Assembly (NCBI GenBank): GCA_963817885.1 | Contig: CAWFQE010000012.1 | Coordinates: forward strand, 558,001 to 622,000 | Source: CAVOHU01 sp963817885 | GTDB lineage: Bacteria > Acidobacteriota > Vicinamibacteria > Vicinamibacterales > JAKQTR01 | Direction: 5' to 3' | Length of the DNA stretch: 64,000 bases | The notes under the pieces: model-generated | Told to the model about the DNA's origin: nothing | The model's database searches: none | What the model saw: only the letters and a program-made list of their open reading frames with translations | Program-made: the position numbers and the translations under genes | Part shown: piece by piece, positions 19,015 through 27,933 of the stretch | How the letters are laid out: each line of letters begins with the position of its first letter | How positions within the stretch are numbered: position 1 is the stretch's first letter

Positions 19015-19561
19015 ATGAGTACCTCCAGCAGTGTCGCGATGGTCATCGGGGGCGGCCTGGTGGCCGCCTGGCTGGCCGCTGTCATCGGCAGCGCCGGTTC
19101 GCACGTGCCCGCGCCCGCCGGATCGCCACGTCTACGCCGACGGACCGTTGCCGCCGCCGGCCTCGGCGCTCGAAGAGGCCCGACTGGCTTCGACCCGCGA
19201 CGGCGCGGATCCCGCCCCGCTCTCGCACCGCAACCTGTTCCAGTTCCATCGGGCCGAGCCCGCGCCGGCCAACACTCCGGCGGCGGCCGAACAGGTCGTG
19301 TCGGCGTTCGCCTCGGCCGCGGCCACGCTGTTCACCCCGCCGCCGCCGCCCGAGTGGCGGCTTGTCGGCATCGCCGACGACCCTTCGCCGAAATCCGACG
19401 CGCGAACGGCGATCATCAGCGGCGCGCACGACGTGTTCCTGGTGAAGGAGGGCGGGCGGCTCGCCGGCAAGTTCGAAGTGACGCGTATCCAATCCGAGAC
19501 AGTCGACTTACGCGACCTCACAAACGGCTCCATCCTCACGCTGAGCCTCAAGCCGCGCTGA
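19015..19561 (+). pseudogene. Membrane-anchored GspC/PilP-like protein (one frame slip)
   Basis: The ATG at 19015 opens MSTSSSVAMVIGGGLVAAWLA, an N-terminal membrane anchor. Near 19115-19125 sense moves to the +1 frame, giving RHVYADGPLPPPASALEEA, a Pro-rich linker and a C-terminal beta domain (VGIADD, TAIISGAHDVFLVKEGGRLAG, VDLRDL, SILTLSLKPR). A short anchor, flexible Pro/Ala linker and small beta domain resemble the homology-region domain of GspC or PilP, which link inner-membrane machinery to the secretin. No other secretion gene is nearby and similarity is weak, so the function is tentative. One extra base explains the slip. Confidence 0.5.
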
Positions 19562-19592
19562 AAACCCGGCAGGCCGATCGGCTGCCATGCGG

Positions 19593-19598
19593 TATAAT
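19593..19598 (+). promoter_or_regulatory. TATAAT -10 upstream of icd
   Basis: A perfect TATAAT with no strong -35. A start near 19605 would give a leader of about 195 bases ahead of icd, much longer than elsewhere in the window. Confidence 0.45.
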
Positions 19599-19619
19599 CG
19601 CGGGCGGTTCCGATACGAC

Positions 19620-19760
19620 GCGTTTGCGTGGCGTCGTCGCACCATGATGGTGCAAACCGCTGTTCGCCCCGGATTGACGCGGATTGATCGCCGTTAAGCG
19701 GGCGGCCTTCAACAGGGTTTTCCACAGTTCCTGTTGAAGAGTGCCCCTGATGCTCCGGGG
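19620..19760 (+). promoter_or_regulatory. Candidate structured 5' leader of icd
   Basis: Three stem-loops lie between the -10 and the icd start. The first pairs GCGTTTGC (19620-19627) with GCAAACCGC (19652-19660) and holds a nested GCACCA-TGA-TGGTGC hairpin (19639-19653). The second pairs TTCAACAGG (19708-19716) with CCTGTTGAA (19730-19738), nine perfect pairs. The third pairs CCCC (19744-19747) with GGGG (19757-19760). It matches no riboswitch consensus I know. The region contains no open gene. Confidence 0.35.
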
Positions 19761-19800
19761 GGTGCCCTAACAATCGAGCCCGTCTGCAAGGATCACCCCT

Positions 19801-21036
<1,236 letters not shown>

Positions 21037-21090
21037 ACGGGGAGGCGGCGTCGGGACGTCGTCCTGGCGCGCAGGGTGGAGGACTGAACC

Positions 21091-22041
21091 ATGCTGAACA
21101 AGATCGGCCTGATCGGCGGCGGGAATATCGGCGGCGTACTGGCGCAGGAGCTGTTCCATCGCAAGCTGGCTGCCACCGTCGCGCTGGTGGACGTGAAGGG
21201 CCCCGACGTCGCCAAGGGGAAGCTCCTCGACATCGTCGAGGGCACCCCCATCATCAACAGCGACGTCAAGTTCGAAGCCGGCAAGGAGTACGGCGTGCTG
21301 AAGGGCGCCGACCTCATCATCAACACAGCCGGCGTCCCGCGCACCGTGCGGCCCGATGGCACCTATCCCAGCCGTGAGGAGCTGCTCGCGGTCAACCTGA
21401 AGATCACCGACCAGGTGGCCGCGGCGATTCAGGAGCAGTGCCCGAAGGCCATCGTGATCTCGATCGCGAACCCGCTCGACGCGATCGTGTACCGGCTGTA
21501 CCAGAAGATGAGCCCGCCCAAGCAGCGCCTGGTCGGCATGGCCGGCGCGCTCGATTCGGCGAGGTATCGCTACTTCGTGGCGCAGGCGGCCGGCGTGTCG
21601 GTCGACAACGTCGAGGCGCTCGTGCTCGGCGGCCACGGCGACGACATGGTGCCGATCCGGAGCTGCTGCCGCGTGGCCGGCATGCCGGTCGACAAGTTCG
21701 TCGATGACAAGACCCTGAGCGCCATCGAGGCGCGCACGCGCAAGGCGGGCGGCGAGATCGTCGGCCTGCTGGGCGTGTCGGCGTTCTGGTCGCCGGCCAT
21801 CGCGGCCATGGAAATGGTCGAGGCGATCGTCTACGACAAGAAGAAGATCATCCCGTCCTGCGTCCTGCTCGAGGGCGAGTACGGCGTCAAGGGATTGTTC
21901 GTCGGCGTGCCGGTCGTGCTCGGCAAGAACGGCGTCGAGCGGATCATCGAGATCGACATGGACGAAGGCGAGAAGGCGGCCTTTGCCAAGTCGATCGCGG
22001 CGGTACGCAAGACGACCGACGAGGTGCTCGCCGCCAAGTAG
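21091..22041 (+). CDS. mdh: Malate dehydrogenase (LDH-like type)
   Basis: Interconverts malate and oxaloacetate with NAD. 316 residues. The Rossmann start is KIGLIGGGNIGGVLA; Asp in LVDVKGPDVAKGK fits NAD preference. IANPLDAIVY, AGALDSARYRYFVA (proton-relay Asp and Arg) and LGGHGDDMVPI (catalytic His) follow. The substrate loop reads AGVPRTVRPDGTYPSREELL, which is a few residues longer than the usual AGVPRKPGMSRDDLL. Both substrate Arg positions appear to be kept. It is the downstream partner of icd. Confidence 0.94.
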   Translation: MLNKIGLIGGGNIGGVLAQELFHRKLAATVALVDVKGPDVAKGKLLDIVEGTPIINSDVKFEAGKEYGVLKGADLIINTAGVPRTVRPDGTYPSREELLAVNLKITDQVAAAIQEQCPKAIVISIANPLDAIVYRLYQKMSPPKQRLVGMAGALDSARYRYFVAQAAGVSVDNVEALVLGGHGDDMVPIRSCCRVAGMPVDKFVDDKTLSAIEARTRKAGGEIVGLLGVSAFWSPAIAAMEMVEAIVYDKKKIIPSCVLLEGEYGVKGLFVGVPVVLGKNGVERIIEIDMDEGEKAAFAKSIAAVRKTTDEVLAAK

Positions 22042-22083
22042 GCGAGATCCCGGTTCGCCGGGAGGACGACCCCGAACCCCGGA

Positions 22084-22127
22084 CGCCCGGGCTGGCCGAA
22101 CCACAGGCTGGCCCGGGCGTTTTCTTT
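22084..22127 (+). terminator. Rho-independent terminator after mdh
   Basis: CGCCCGGGC (22084-22092) pairs with GCCCGGGCG (22111-22119), with a GGCC-containing loop, followed directly by TTTTCTTT. It is the clearest intrinsic terminator in the window and ends the icd-mdh unit. Confidence 0.85.
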
Positions 22128-22211
22128 GGTGGAGACCCTTGCGGCCCGGGAACCTCTCCGGGTTCGGCCGGCGTCATAATCTCCGTGAGCAGGCAGCGGG
22201 CCGTACGCGTG

Positions 22212-23071
22212 ATGAAGAGACCCGAGGCAGGCGGGCCGGAACTGGTCGGGTCCTCCTTTCCGCAGCGAATCCTGGATCGGAGGCGCGATCCCGCCGCCGT
22301 GGTACCCCTGAACGGCCGCGCCACCCGGTTTGCCGACGATCTGCTCAGGCTCCTGTTTCCGCATTTCTCGGCGGACCCGTACTATTCGGCCGACGAGGTG
22401 GCGGGACAAATCAACCTGCTGCTGCGCGATCTGACCGTCATCCTGCATCCGCTCGCCCCGCGCATCCCGCGGCCGATTCCGGACACGGTCCAGTCGTTTG
22501 CCGACACGCTCCCCGAGATCGACGACAAGCTGTGGATGGACGCCCAGGCCATCTACGACGGCGATCCCGCCGCCGAGAGCGTGGACGAGGTGATCCTGGC
22601 GTACCCGGCTTCCTCGCGATCGCGATCTACCGGATCGCCCACGAGTTCCACCGCCTCGAGGTGCCGCTGTTTCCCCGCGTGCTCACCGAGTACGCCCACC
22701 AGCGGACCGGCATCGACATCCACCCGGGCGCACGGATCGGGAACTCGTTCTGCATCGATCACGGCACGGGGATCGTCGTCGGCGAGACGACCGAGATCGG
22801 GGATCACGTGAAGATCTACCAGGGCGTGACGCTGGGGGCGATGAGCGTCGACAAATCGATGTCGGCATCGAAGCGCCATCCGACCATCGAGGATCGGGTC
22901 GTCATCTACTCGAATGCGACGATCCTGGGCGGGACGACCCGCGTCGGGCACGACAGCGTCATTGGCGGGAACGTGTGGCTGACCGACAGCGTGCCGCCCT
23001 TCTCAATCGTCTATCAGAAACACGAGGTCCGGGTCCGCAACCTGGAGCGCGGGCCCGCAGAGTCGGGCTGA
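22212..23071 (+). pseudogene. cysE: Serine O-acetyltransferase (one frame slip)
   Basis: Acetylates serine as the first step of cysteine synthesis. The N-terminal helical domain (MKRPEAGGPELVGSSFPQ, later QSFADTLPEIDDKLWMDAQA) is read in one frame to about 22605. One base is missing in TACCCGGCTTC, and the sense frame then gives GFLAIAIYRIAHEFHRLEVP. The left-handed beta helix follows (GIDIHPGARIGNSFCIDHG, IVVGETTEIGDHVKIYQGVT). All catalytic His and Asp regions are present after correction. It is followed 29 bases later by cysK, its pathway partner, so both are probably functional in the organism. A GTG at 22185 is an alternative start. Confidence 0.88.
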
Positions 23072-23099
23072 CCGGAGCGGCCAGCCAAGGAGTCGAGAC

Positions 23100-24014
23100 G
23101 TGAACGCTCTGTCCATCCTGGATGTCATCGGGAAGACGCCCCACCTCCGAATCAACCACCTGTTCGATGCGCGAGCCGAAGTCTGGATGAAGCTCGAGCG
23201 GCAGAATCCGGGCGGCAGCATCAAGGATCGGATCGCTCTCGCCATGGTCGAGGATGCCGAGCGCCAGGGCGTCCTCAAGCCCGGCGGGGTGGTGATCGAG
23301 CCGACATCAGGGAACACCGGCATCGGCCTGGCGATGGTCTGCGCCGTCAAAGGCTATCGGCTGATCCTGGTGATGCCCGACTCGATGTCGATCGAACGGC
23401 GGGCGCTGATGGCGGCCTACGGGGCCGCGATCGAGCTGACCCCGCGCGAAATCGGCATGAAGGGCGCCATGGCGAAGGCGGCGGCCATGGCCAGGGAGAT
23501 CCCCAACTCGTGGATTCCCGGGCAGTTCGACAACCCCTCGAACATCAGGATCCACCAGCAGACCACGGCGAAGGAAATCCTCGACGACTTTCCGCGCGGC
23601 TTCGACTACCTGATCACCGGTGTCGGCACCGGCGGGCACATCACCGGGTGCGGCGAGGTGCTCAAGCGCTCCTTTCCCAAGATGAAGGTGCTGGCGGTCG
23701 AGCCTGCGGCATCGCCGGTCCTGAGCGGGGGAGCGCCGGGCCCGCATCCGCTCCAGGGCCTGGGAGCCGGGTTCGTCCCCGAGAACCTGCACACGGCGGT
23801 GCTCGACGGCGTGGTCCAGATCACCAAGGATGAGGCATTCACCTACGCCTCGCGGTGCGTTCGCGAGGAGGGTGTGCTGGTCGGCATCTCGTCGGGCGCG
23901 GCGCTGGCTGCCGTCGCCAAGACCCTGCAGACGGCCCCGCCGGCGAGCCGCATTCTCACCTTCTGCTACGACACCGGCGAGCGCTACTTGTCCGTTGAGG
24001 GACTGTTCAAGTAG
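23100..24014 (+). CDS. cysK: Cysteine synthase (O-acetylserine sulfhydrylase)
   Basis: A PLP enzyme replacing the acetyl of O-acetylserine with sulfide. 304 residues. The PLP Lys is in NPGGSIKDRIA near residue 42; the substrate loop is EPTSGNTGIGLA; the phosphate-binding glycine loop is GVGTGGHITG; SSGAALAA is near the C-terminus. GTG start with AAGGAG 7 bases upstream. It forms a two-gene cysteine unit with cysE and ends convergently with sdhB, overlapping it by 8 bases. Confidence 0.94.
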   Translation: MNALSILDVIGKTPHLRINHLFDARAEVWMKLERQNPGGSIKDRIALAMVEDAERQGVLKPGGVVIEPTSGNTGIGLAMVCAVKGYRLILVMPDSMSIERRALMAAYGAAIELTPREIGMKGAMAKAAAMAREIPNSWIPGQFDNPSNIRIHQQTTAKEILDDFPRGFDYLITGVGTGGHITGCGEVLKRSFPKMKVLAVEPAASPVLSGGAPGPHPLQGLGAGFVPENLHTAVLDGVVQITKDEAFTYASRCVREEGVLVGISSGAALAAVAKTLQTAPPASRILTFCYDTGERYLSVEGLFK

Positions 24015-24921
24015 GCAGAAGGGGTCGGGACGGATTTAGCGCATTTCGATTTCGTAACACAATTCTGCAATGCGCGAAATCCGTCCCGACCCCTAGAATC
24101 GTTCTGGCCGGCGCGTCCGGCACATCAGCCCGCCGCTTGATCTCCACCGGGGTCGGCACGACAGCCGTGGGGTGCTGCCCCTTCCAGAGGTGCAGGTAGT
24201 CGAGCACCATCTGCCGCTTCATGATTTGAATGGCCCGCGCCGGGTCGACACCCTTCGGGCACGCCTTCGAGCACTCACCCGCAAAGTGGCACTTCCACGG
24301 CCCGTCGGCGGTGGCGAGTACCTGCTTGCGCGTCTTGAATCCGCCATCCCGTCCGTCGGCGTTGTAGCGGTGGGCCTGACCGAGCGGCATCGGCCCCGAG
24401 TAGCTCGCGTCGGTGGCCACCGTCGGGCACGCCGCCATGCAGCACCCGCACTTGATGCAGTAAGAAAACTGGAGGTACTGCTCGAGCTCGTGAGGCGACT
24501 GCCAGTACTCGAAGGTCGGCTCGGTGAACTCCTTCGTGTCGTCGCGGATGATGTGCGGATGCAGGTTCTGGTGCTTCTCGAACAGCGGCACCAGGTCCGG
24601 CACCAGGTCGCGGATGATGTTGAAGTTCGGCAGCGGCGCCACCGTGACGAGGTTCGTGCCGAGCTCGGTCACCTGCGTGTTGCAGGCGAGCCGCGGGTGG
24701 CCGTTGATGAACATCCCGCACGACCCGCACACGCCCATGCGGCAGGACGATCGCCACGCCAGCGAGGGCGCCTGCGTCTCCTTCAGCCGGCGCAGGCCAT
24801 CGAGCACGGTCATCCCGTGCCAGTAGGGCAGCCGGAAATCCTCCCACTGCGGCCGGGCGTGGGTCGCCGGATCGAATCGCCGTATCCGAAAGATGACTTC
24901 AGCGTCGGTGTTGGTCGCCAT
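24007..24921 (-). CDS. sdhB: Succinate dehydrogenase/fumarate reductase iron-sulfur subunit (complex II no. 1)
   Basis: Carries electrons between the flavoprotein and the membrane anchor. 304 residues. The [2Fe-2S] site is SCRMGVCGSCGMFING with a later Cys in RLACNTQV. The [4Fe-4S] site is CIKCGCCMAACP. The third cluster site is CHFAGECSKACPKGVDP, closest to FrdB-type sequences. The last 27 or so residues, from GVGTDFAHC on, are encoded by the palindrome at 24020-24094 and the stop lies inside cysK; this tail is not part of the conserved family. Last gene of the operon A-C-D-B. Confidence 0.9.
   Translation of the reverse strand: MATNTDAEVIFRIRRFDPATHARPQWEDFRLPYWHGMTVLDGLRRLKETQAPSLAWRSSCRMGVCGSCGMFINGHPRLACNTQVTELGTNLVTVAPLPNFNIIRDLVPDLVPLFEKHQNLHPHIIRDDTKEFTEPTFEYWQSPHELEQYLQFSYCIKCGCCMAACPTVATDASYSGPMPLGQAHRYNADGRDGGFKTRKQVLATADGPWKCHFAGECSKACPKGVDPARAIQIMKRQMVLDYLHLWKGQHPTAVVPTPVEIKRRADVPDAPARTILGVGTDFAHCRIVLRNRNALNPSRPLLPT
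24020..24094. repeat. REP-like 75-bp palindrome
   Basis: AGGGGTCGGGACGGATTTAG and six more bases (24020-24045) match the complement of 24069-24094 at 25 of 26 positions, with a 23-base loop. It resembles repetitive extragenic palindromes associated with RAYT transposases; no such gene is in the window. It sits between convergent cysK and sdhB, where it may act as a bidirectional terminator, and it is read as the end of sdhB. Confidence 0.75.
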
Positions 24922-24969
24922 CGTTGTCCTCGCGTTCCCTCAGCCAGACCGTGTGCCGGCCTCGACACC

Positions 24970-25344
24970 TTACGCCCCCGGTATGGCGCGAACGGCCCAC
25001 GCCGACCATGCGCCATAGCCGAACAGTCCGACGCCAAGGAGGACCAGCACCGCGCTGATGGCTTTCTTCAGCCCGGCGCCCGGTCCCAGCTCGAGCAGGA
25101 TGTTCCGCAGGCCGTACAGGCCGTGGAAGAGTGCCGCGCCGAGAAGCACGATGTAGGTCACCGCGAAGAACGCGGACTGGCTGCGGGCGATCACATTGTC
25201 CCAGTCGATGGGCGCCTTGTCGGGGGCGACAGTGAACAGTCCGAGGAGCGTGTTGAGGTGCATCACGCCCATGTGGAGACCGAGGAACACGAAGATCGTG
25301 ACGCCGGCCAGTAGGTGCCACGTCCAGAGTCGTTGATCGCGCAT
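24970..25344 (-). CDS. sdhD: Complex II no. 1 membrane anchor subunit D
   Basis: 124 residues with three predicted membrane helices: about 8-30 (LLAGVTIFVFLGLHMGVM), 53-75 (AFFAVTYIVLLGAALFHG) and 87-110 (AISAVLVLLGVGLFGYGA). His in WTWHLLAG, GLHMGVMHLN and LFHGLYGLRNI are candidates for heme ligation and the quinone site. It pairs with the neighbouring SdhC-like subunit to anchor the SdhA-SdhB head in the inner membrane. The C/D assignment follows gene order and fold. Confidence 0.8.
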   Translation of the reverse strand: MRDQRLWTWHLLAGVTIFVFLGLHMGVMHLNTLLGLFTVAPDKAPIDWDNVIARSQSAFFAVTYIVLLGAALFHGLYGLRNILLELGPGAGLKKAISAVLVLLGVGLFGYGAWSAWAVRAIPGA

Positions 25345-25359
25345 GGCTCCAGTCTCCCC

Positions 25360-25797
25360 TCAGTGCTGGTTCAGGAAGTTGACTCCGCCAAGCGCGGCCA
25401 CGACCGCGGCGGCCAGCATGACGACAATCGCAATCGGGCGCTGGACGTCGATCGACGTCTTGTACGGATACACCGGCTCGATCGGCTTGCCGATGCCGAT
25501 GCCCAGCTCCACCAGGACGAGGCGCACGCCGTTGATGGCGTGGAACGCGAATGCCACGAACACCAGGAACTCGCCCAGCGTGAAGATCGGGCCCTTGACC
25601 AGCCCCATCGCCGCGTCCCACGACGCCTTGCCGGACGCGCGGGAGGACGTCACCAGGATGTGCAGAAGGAAGTACGCGAGCAGGCCGAGGCCCGTGAGCC
25701 GGTGAAGCGCGTAGAGGTAGCGCTCCACGCCCCAGCGTCCTCCGCCGAGCCAGCCCCAGATCCCGAGGCGGTTTGGGTGCCCCTTGGTTTCGATCAT
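25360..25797 (-). CDS. sdhC: Complex II no. 1 membrane anchor subunit C (cytochrome b556-like)
   Basis: 145 residues with three membrane helices. The first carries ALHRLTGLGLLAYFLLHILV, the HR(x)TG motif of SdhC quinone and heme sites; the second carries FLVFVAFAFHAINGVRLVLV. The ATG at 25797 (MIETKGHPNRLGIW) overlaps the sdhA stop by ATGA and gives the proper N-terminus; longer upstream reading is excluded. The third helix lies near residues 117-137. Together with SdhD this is a two-anchor type complex. Confidence 0.82.
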   Translation of the reverse strand: MIETKGHPNRLGIWGWLGGGRWGVERYLYALHRLTGLGLLAYFLLHILVTSSRASGKASWDAAMGLVKGPIFTLGEFLVFVAFAFHAINGVRLVLVELGIGIGKPIEPVYPYKTSIDVQRPIAIVVMLAAAVVAALGGVNFLNQH

Positions 25798-27527
25798 GAC
25801 CTCCCCCCGCTCAGTACCTTGCGTTCGACCGGCTTCCAGGTGTCGATGGTCACCGGCTTGTAGTCCAGGCGCGGCCCATCCGGCGTGTGCCACGCCAGCG
25901 TGTGCTTCAGCCACTTCTCATCGTCGCGGGTCGTGAAATCCCGGCGGGCGTGGGCCCCGCGAGATTCCTCGCGCGCCAGTGCGCCCGTCACCGTGACCTC
26001 CGCCAGGTCGAGCAGGTTGTCGAGCTCGAGCGCGTGGAAGAGGTTCGAGTTGTAGATCGTGCCTTTGTCCTGCACCGGCGCAGACGCGGATCGCCCGCGG
26101 ATCGCGCGAATCGTCGAGAGCGCCGCGCAGAGGTCCTCTCGCTTGCGGAACACGCCTACGCGGTCGTCCATCATCGTCCGCAGTTCGCGCCGCAGGTCGT
26201 AGAGGTTCTCCTTGCCGTCACGCGCGAGGAGCGCGGCGATCTTGTCCGCCCTGGCCCGGACCTGGCGTTCTGGCACCGGCAGCGGCTCCGGAAGCGTCGC
26301 GAGCGACTTCGAGATCTCCTCGCCGGTGATGCCGCCCCATACCAGGCACTCGGCGGTTGAATTCGATCCGAGCCGGTTGCCGCCGTGCAGCGAGACGCAC
26401 GCCGCCTCGCCGGCCACCCACACGCCGGGGATGCGCGTGAGGCCGTTGATGTCGCACTCGATGCCGCCCATCGAGTAGTGCGCCACAGGGCGGATCGGAA
26501 TGGGTTTCTCGATCGGGTCGAGGCCGATGAACTTGATGCAGACCTCGCGGATGAGCGGAAGCCGTTGATTGATGCGGTCCGCGCCGAGGTGCGTCAGATC
26601 CAGGTGGAGGTAGTCCTTCCCATCAGAGCCCGGGAACCCACGGCCTTCGAGGATCTCGGTTGTCTCGGCGCGCGACACCATGTCGCGCGGCGCCAGTTCC
26701 ATCTTGCTCGGCGCGTAACGCTCCATGAACCGCTCGCCCTTGTTGTTCTTCAGGTAGCCGCCTTCTCCGCGGCAGGCCTCGGTCATCAGGATGCCGGAGG
26801 GCACCAGTCCCGTCGGGTGGAACTGGAGGAACTCCATGTCCTCGAGCGGCAGGCCCGCCCGATACGCCATCGCCATGCCGTCGCCGGTGACCGTTTCGGA
26901 GTAGGTCGTGAAGCCGTAGAGCGTGCCGCCGCCGCCCGAGGCGATGAGCAGCGCCTTGCCGCGCATCACCACCGTTTCGCCGGTCGGCGCGAACATGCCC
27001 AGCAGGCCGGCAAACCGGCCGTCCTCGACGAGGATGTCGGTGATGAACATCTCGTCGTAGCGCCGGAAGCACCGGTAGCGCAGCAGCTGGTCGTAGAGCG
27101 TCTGCATCTCGAAGAAGCCGGTCTTGTCGGCCGCCAGCGTGGCGCGCGGGAACGAGTGGCCGCCGAATGGCCGCTGCGAGATTCGGCCGTTCGCCTCGCG
27201 CGTCCACGGGATGCCCCAGTGGTCGAGCAGCCGGATCTCGCGGGGCATCGCGTTGACGAAGCGCCGCACCACGTCCTGGTCGGCCAGGAAGTCGGATCCC
27301 TTCACGCTGTCCCACGCGTGCAGATCGAGCGAATCGCCCTCGTCTGTCCGGAGCACGGCCGCGGTGCCGCCCTCCGCGCAGACCGAGTGGGCCCGCATGA
27401 GCTGCACTTTCGACACGATGCCAATGTCGACGCGCCCATCGAAGCGTTGTGAGAGTTCGACCGCAGCCCGCAACCCGGCCAACCCCGCGCCCATAATCAG
27501 GACATCGTGGGTCAGGCTCTGCGCCAT
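25794..27527 (-). CDS. sdhA: Succinate dehydrogenase/fumarate reductase flavoprotein (complex II no. 1)
   Basis: 577 residues with covalently bound FAD. The N-terminal dinucleotide fold is VLIMGAGLAGLRAAVEL. The FAD-attachment His is in RAHSVCAEGGTAA, GGHSFPRATLAADKTG follows, and the active-site region QFHPTGLVPSGILMTEACRGEGG contains the dicarboxylate-binding His and Arg. NRLGSNSTAECLVWG is near the C-terminal third. AAGGAGGT stands 5-6 bases before the ATG, a very strong ribosome site. First gene of A-C-D-B. Direction of catalysis (succinate oxidation or fumarate reduction) cannot be told from sequence. Confidence 0.92.
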   Translation of the reverse strand: MAQSLTHDVLIMGAGLAGLRAAVELSQRFDGRVDIGIVSKVQLMRAHSVCAEGGTAAVLRTDEGDSLDLHAWDSVKGSDFLADQDVVRRFVNAMPREIRLLDHWGIPWTREANGRISQRPFGGHSFPRATLAADKTGFFEMQTLYDQLLRYRCFRRYDEMFITDILVEDGRFAGLLGMFAPTGETVVMRGKALLIASGGGGTLYGFTTYSETVTGDGMAMAYRAGLPLEDMEFLQFHPTGLVPSGILMTEACRGEGGYLKNNKGERFMERYAPSKMELAPRDMVSRAETTEILEGRGFPGSDGKDYLHLDLTHLGADRINQRLPLIREVCIKFIGLDPIEKPIPIRPVAHYSMGGIECDINGLTRIPGVWVAGEAACVSLHGGNRLGSNSTAECLVWGGITGEEISKSLATLPEPLPVPERQVRARADKIAALLARDGKENLYDLRRELRTMMDDRVGVFRKREDLCAALSTIRAIRGRSASAPVQDKGTIYNSNLFHALELDNLLDLAEVTVTGALAREESRGAHARRDFTTRDDEKWLKHTLAWHTPDGPRLDYKPVTIDTWKPVERKVLSGGRS

Positions 27528-27657
27528 GCGGGACCTCCTTCAGAAGTCAGCAGGAGAACGTGGATGAGCAGGGGCAGGGCCGGTGTCAGCGTGATTCGAC
27601 GGCGGAACATCCTCGGGGGGCGGGTGGCGCGGACGTGGCGCCTGAGGACGTGTGGGG

Positions 27658-27687
27658 ATTCTATGCTGACTGGTGCAGCCCGTGCAA
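27658..27687 (-). promoter_or_regulatory. Promoter of the sdhACDB operon
   Basis: On the minus strand: TTGCAC (27687-27682), an 18-bp spacer and TAGAAT (27663-27658). A start near 27651 gives a leader of about 125 bases before sdhA. Tandem 15-bp repeats directly abut the upstream edge of the -35. Confidence 0.55.
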
Positions 27688-27717
27688 GCGTTCTGGAATG
27701 GAGCGTTCTGAAATGGA
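27688..27717. repeat. Two tandem 15-bp repeats next to the sdhACDB -35
   Basis: GCGTTCTGGAATGGA (27688-27702) and GCGTTCTGAAATGGA (27703-27717) differ at one base. Seen from sdhA they read TCCATTYCAGAACGC twice and end exactly at TTGCAC, the position where a direct-repeat-binding activator would sit. Confidence 0.6.
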
Positions 27718-27789
27718 GTGACATACAAGGACTCTGAAACGACGCTTGCTGAGGCGGCGGTTGAGTGCGTCCTGAGCCCACCATTCCGC

Positions 27790-27818
27790 TTGACCCATAA
27801 CGTTCGCACGAACATAGT
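27790..27818 (+). promoter_or_regulatory. Divergent promoter with palindrome in its spacer
   Basis: TTGACC (27790-27795), a 17-bp spacer and CATAGT (27813-27818). The spacer contains the perfect palindrome GTTCG-CA-CGAAC (27802-27813), a plausible operator. It would serve the small membrane protein starting at 27934. CCATTCC, related to the 15-bp repeats, precedes the -35. The rest of 27528-27933 (about 400 bases between sdhA and this gene) holds no recognisable gene. Confidence 0.45.
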
Positions 27819-27933
27819 GTGCAGCACCGTGTTCACCAGGACGGTCCCCTGTCTCGATGGCGGATGCCAGGTTGCATCCGGCCTCGGACACGCGACAGCG
27901 CGCAGCGCCTGTGGCTGTGGAGGACGGATTGCG

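Noticed and set aside
19719..19728. DnaA-box-like TTTTCCACA in the icd leader as an origin element
   Set aside because: A single 8-of-9 match without a cluster, AT-rich region or dnaA gene.
27802..27813. LexA (SOS) box
   Set aside because: The palindrome is GTTCG-N2-CGAAC, the inverse of the known GAAC-N4-GTTC box, and no SOS gene is downstream.
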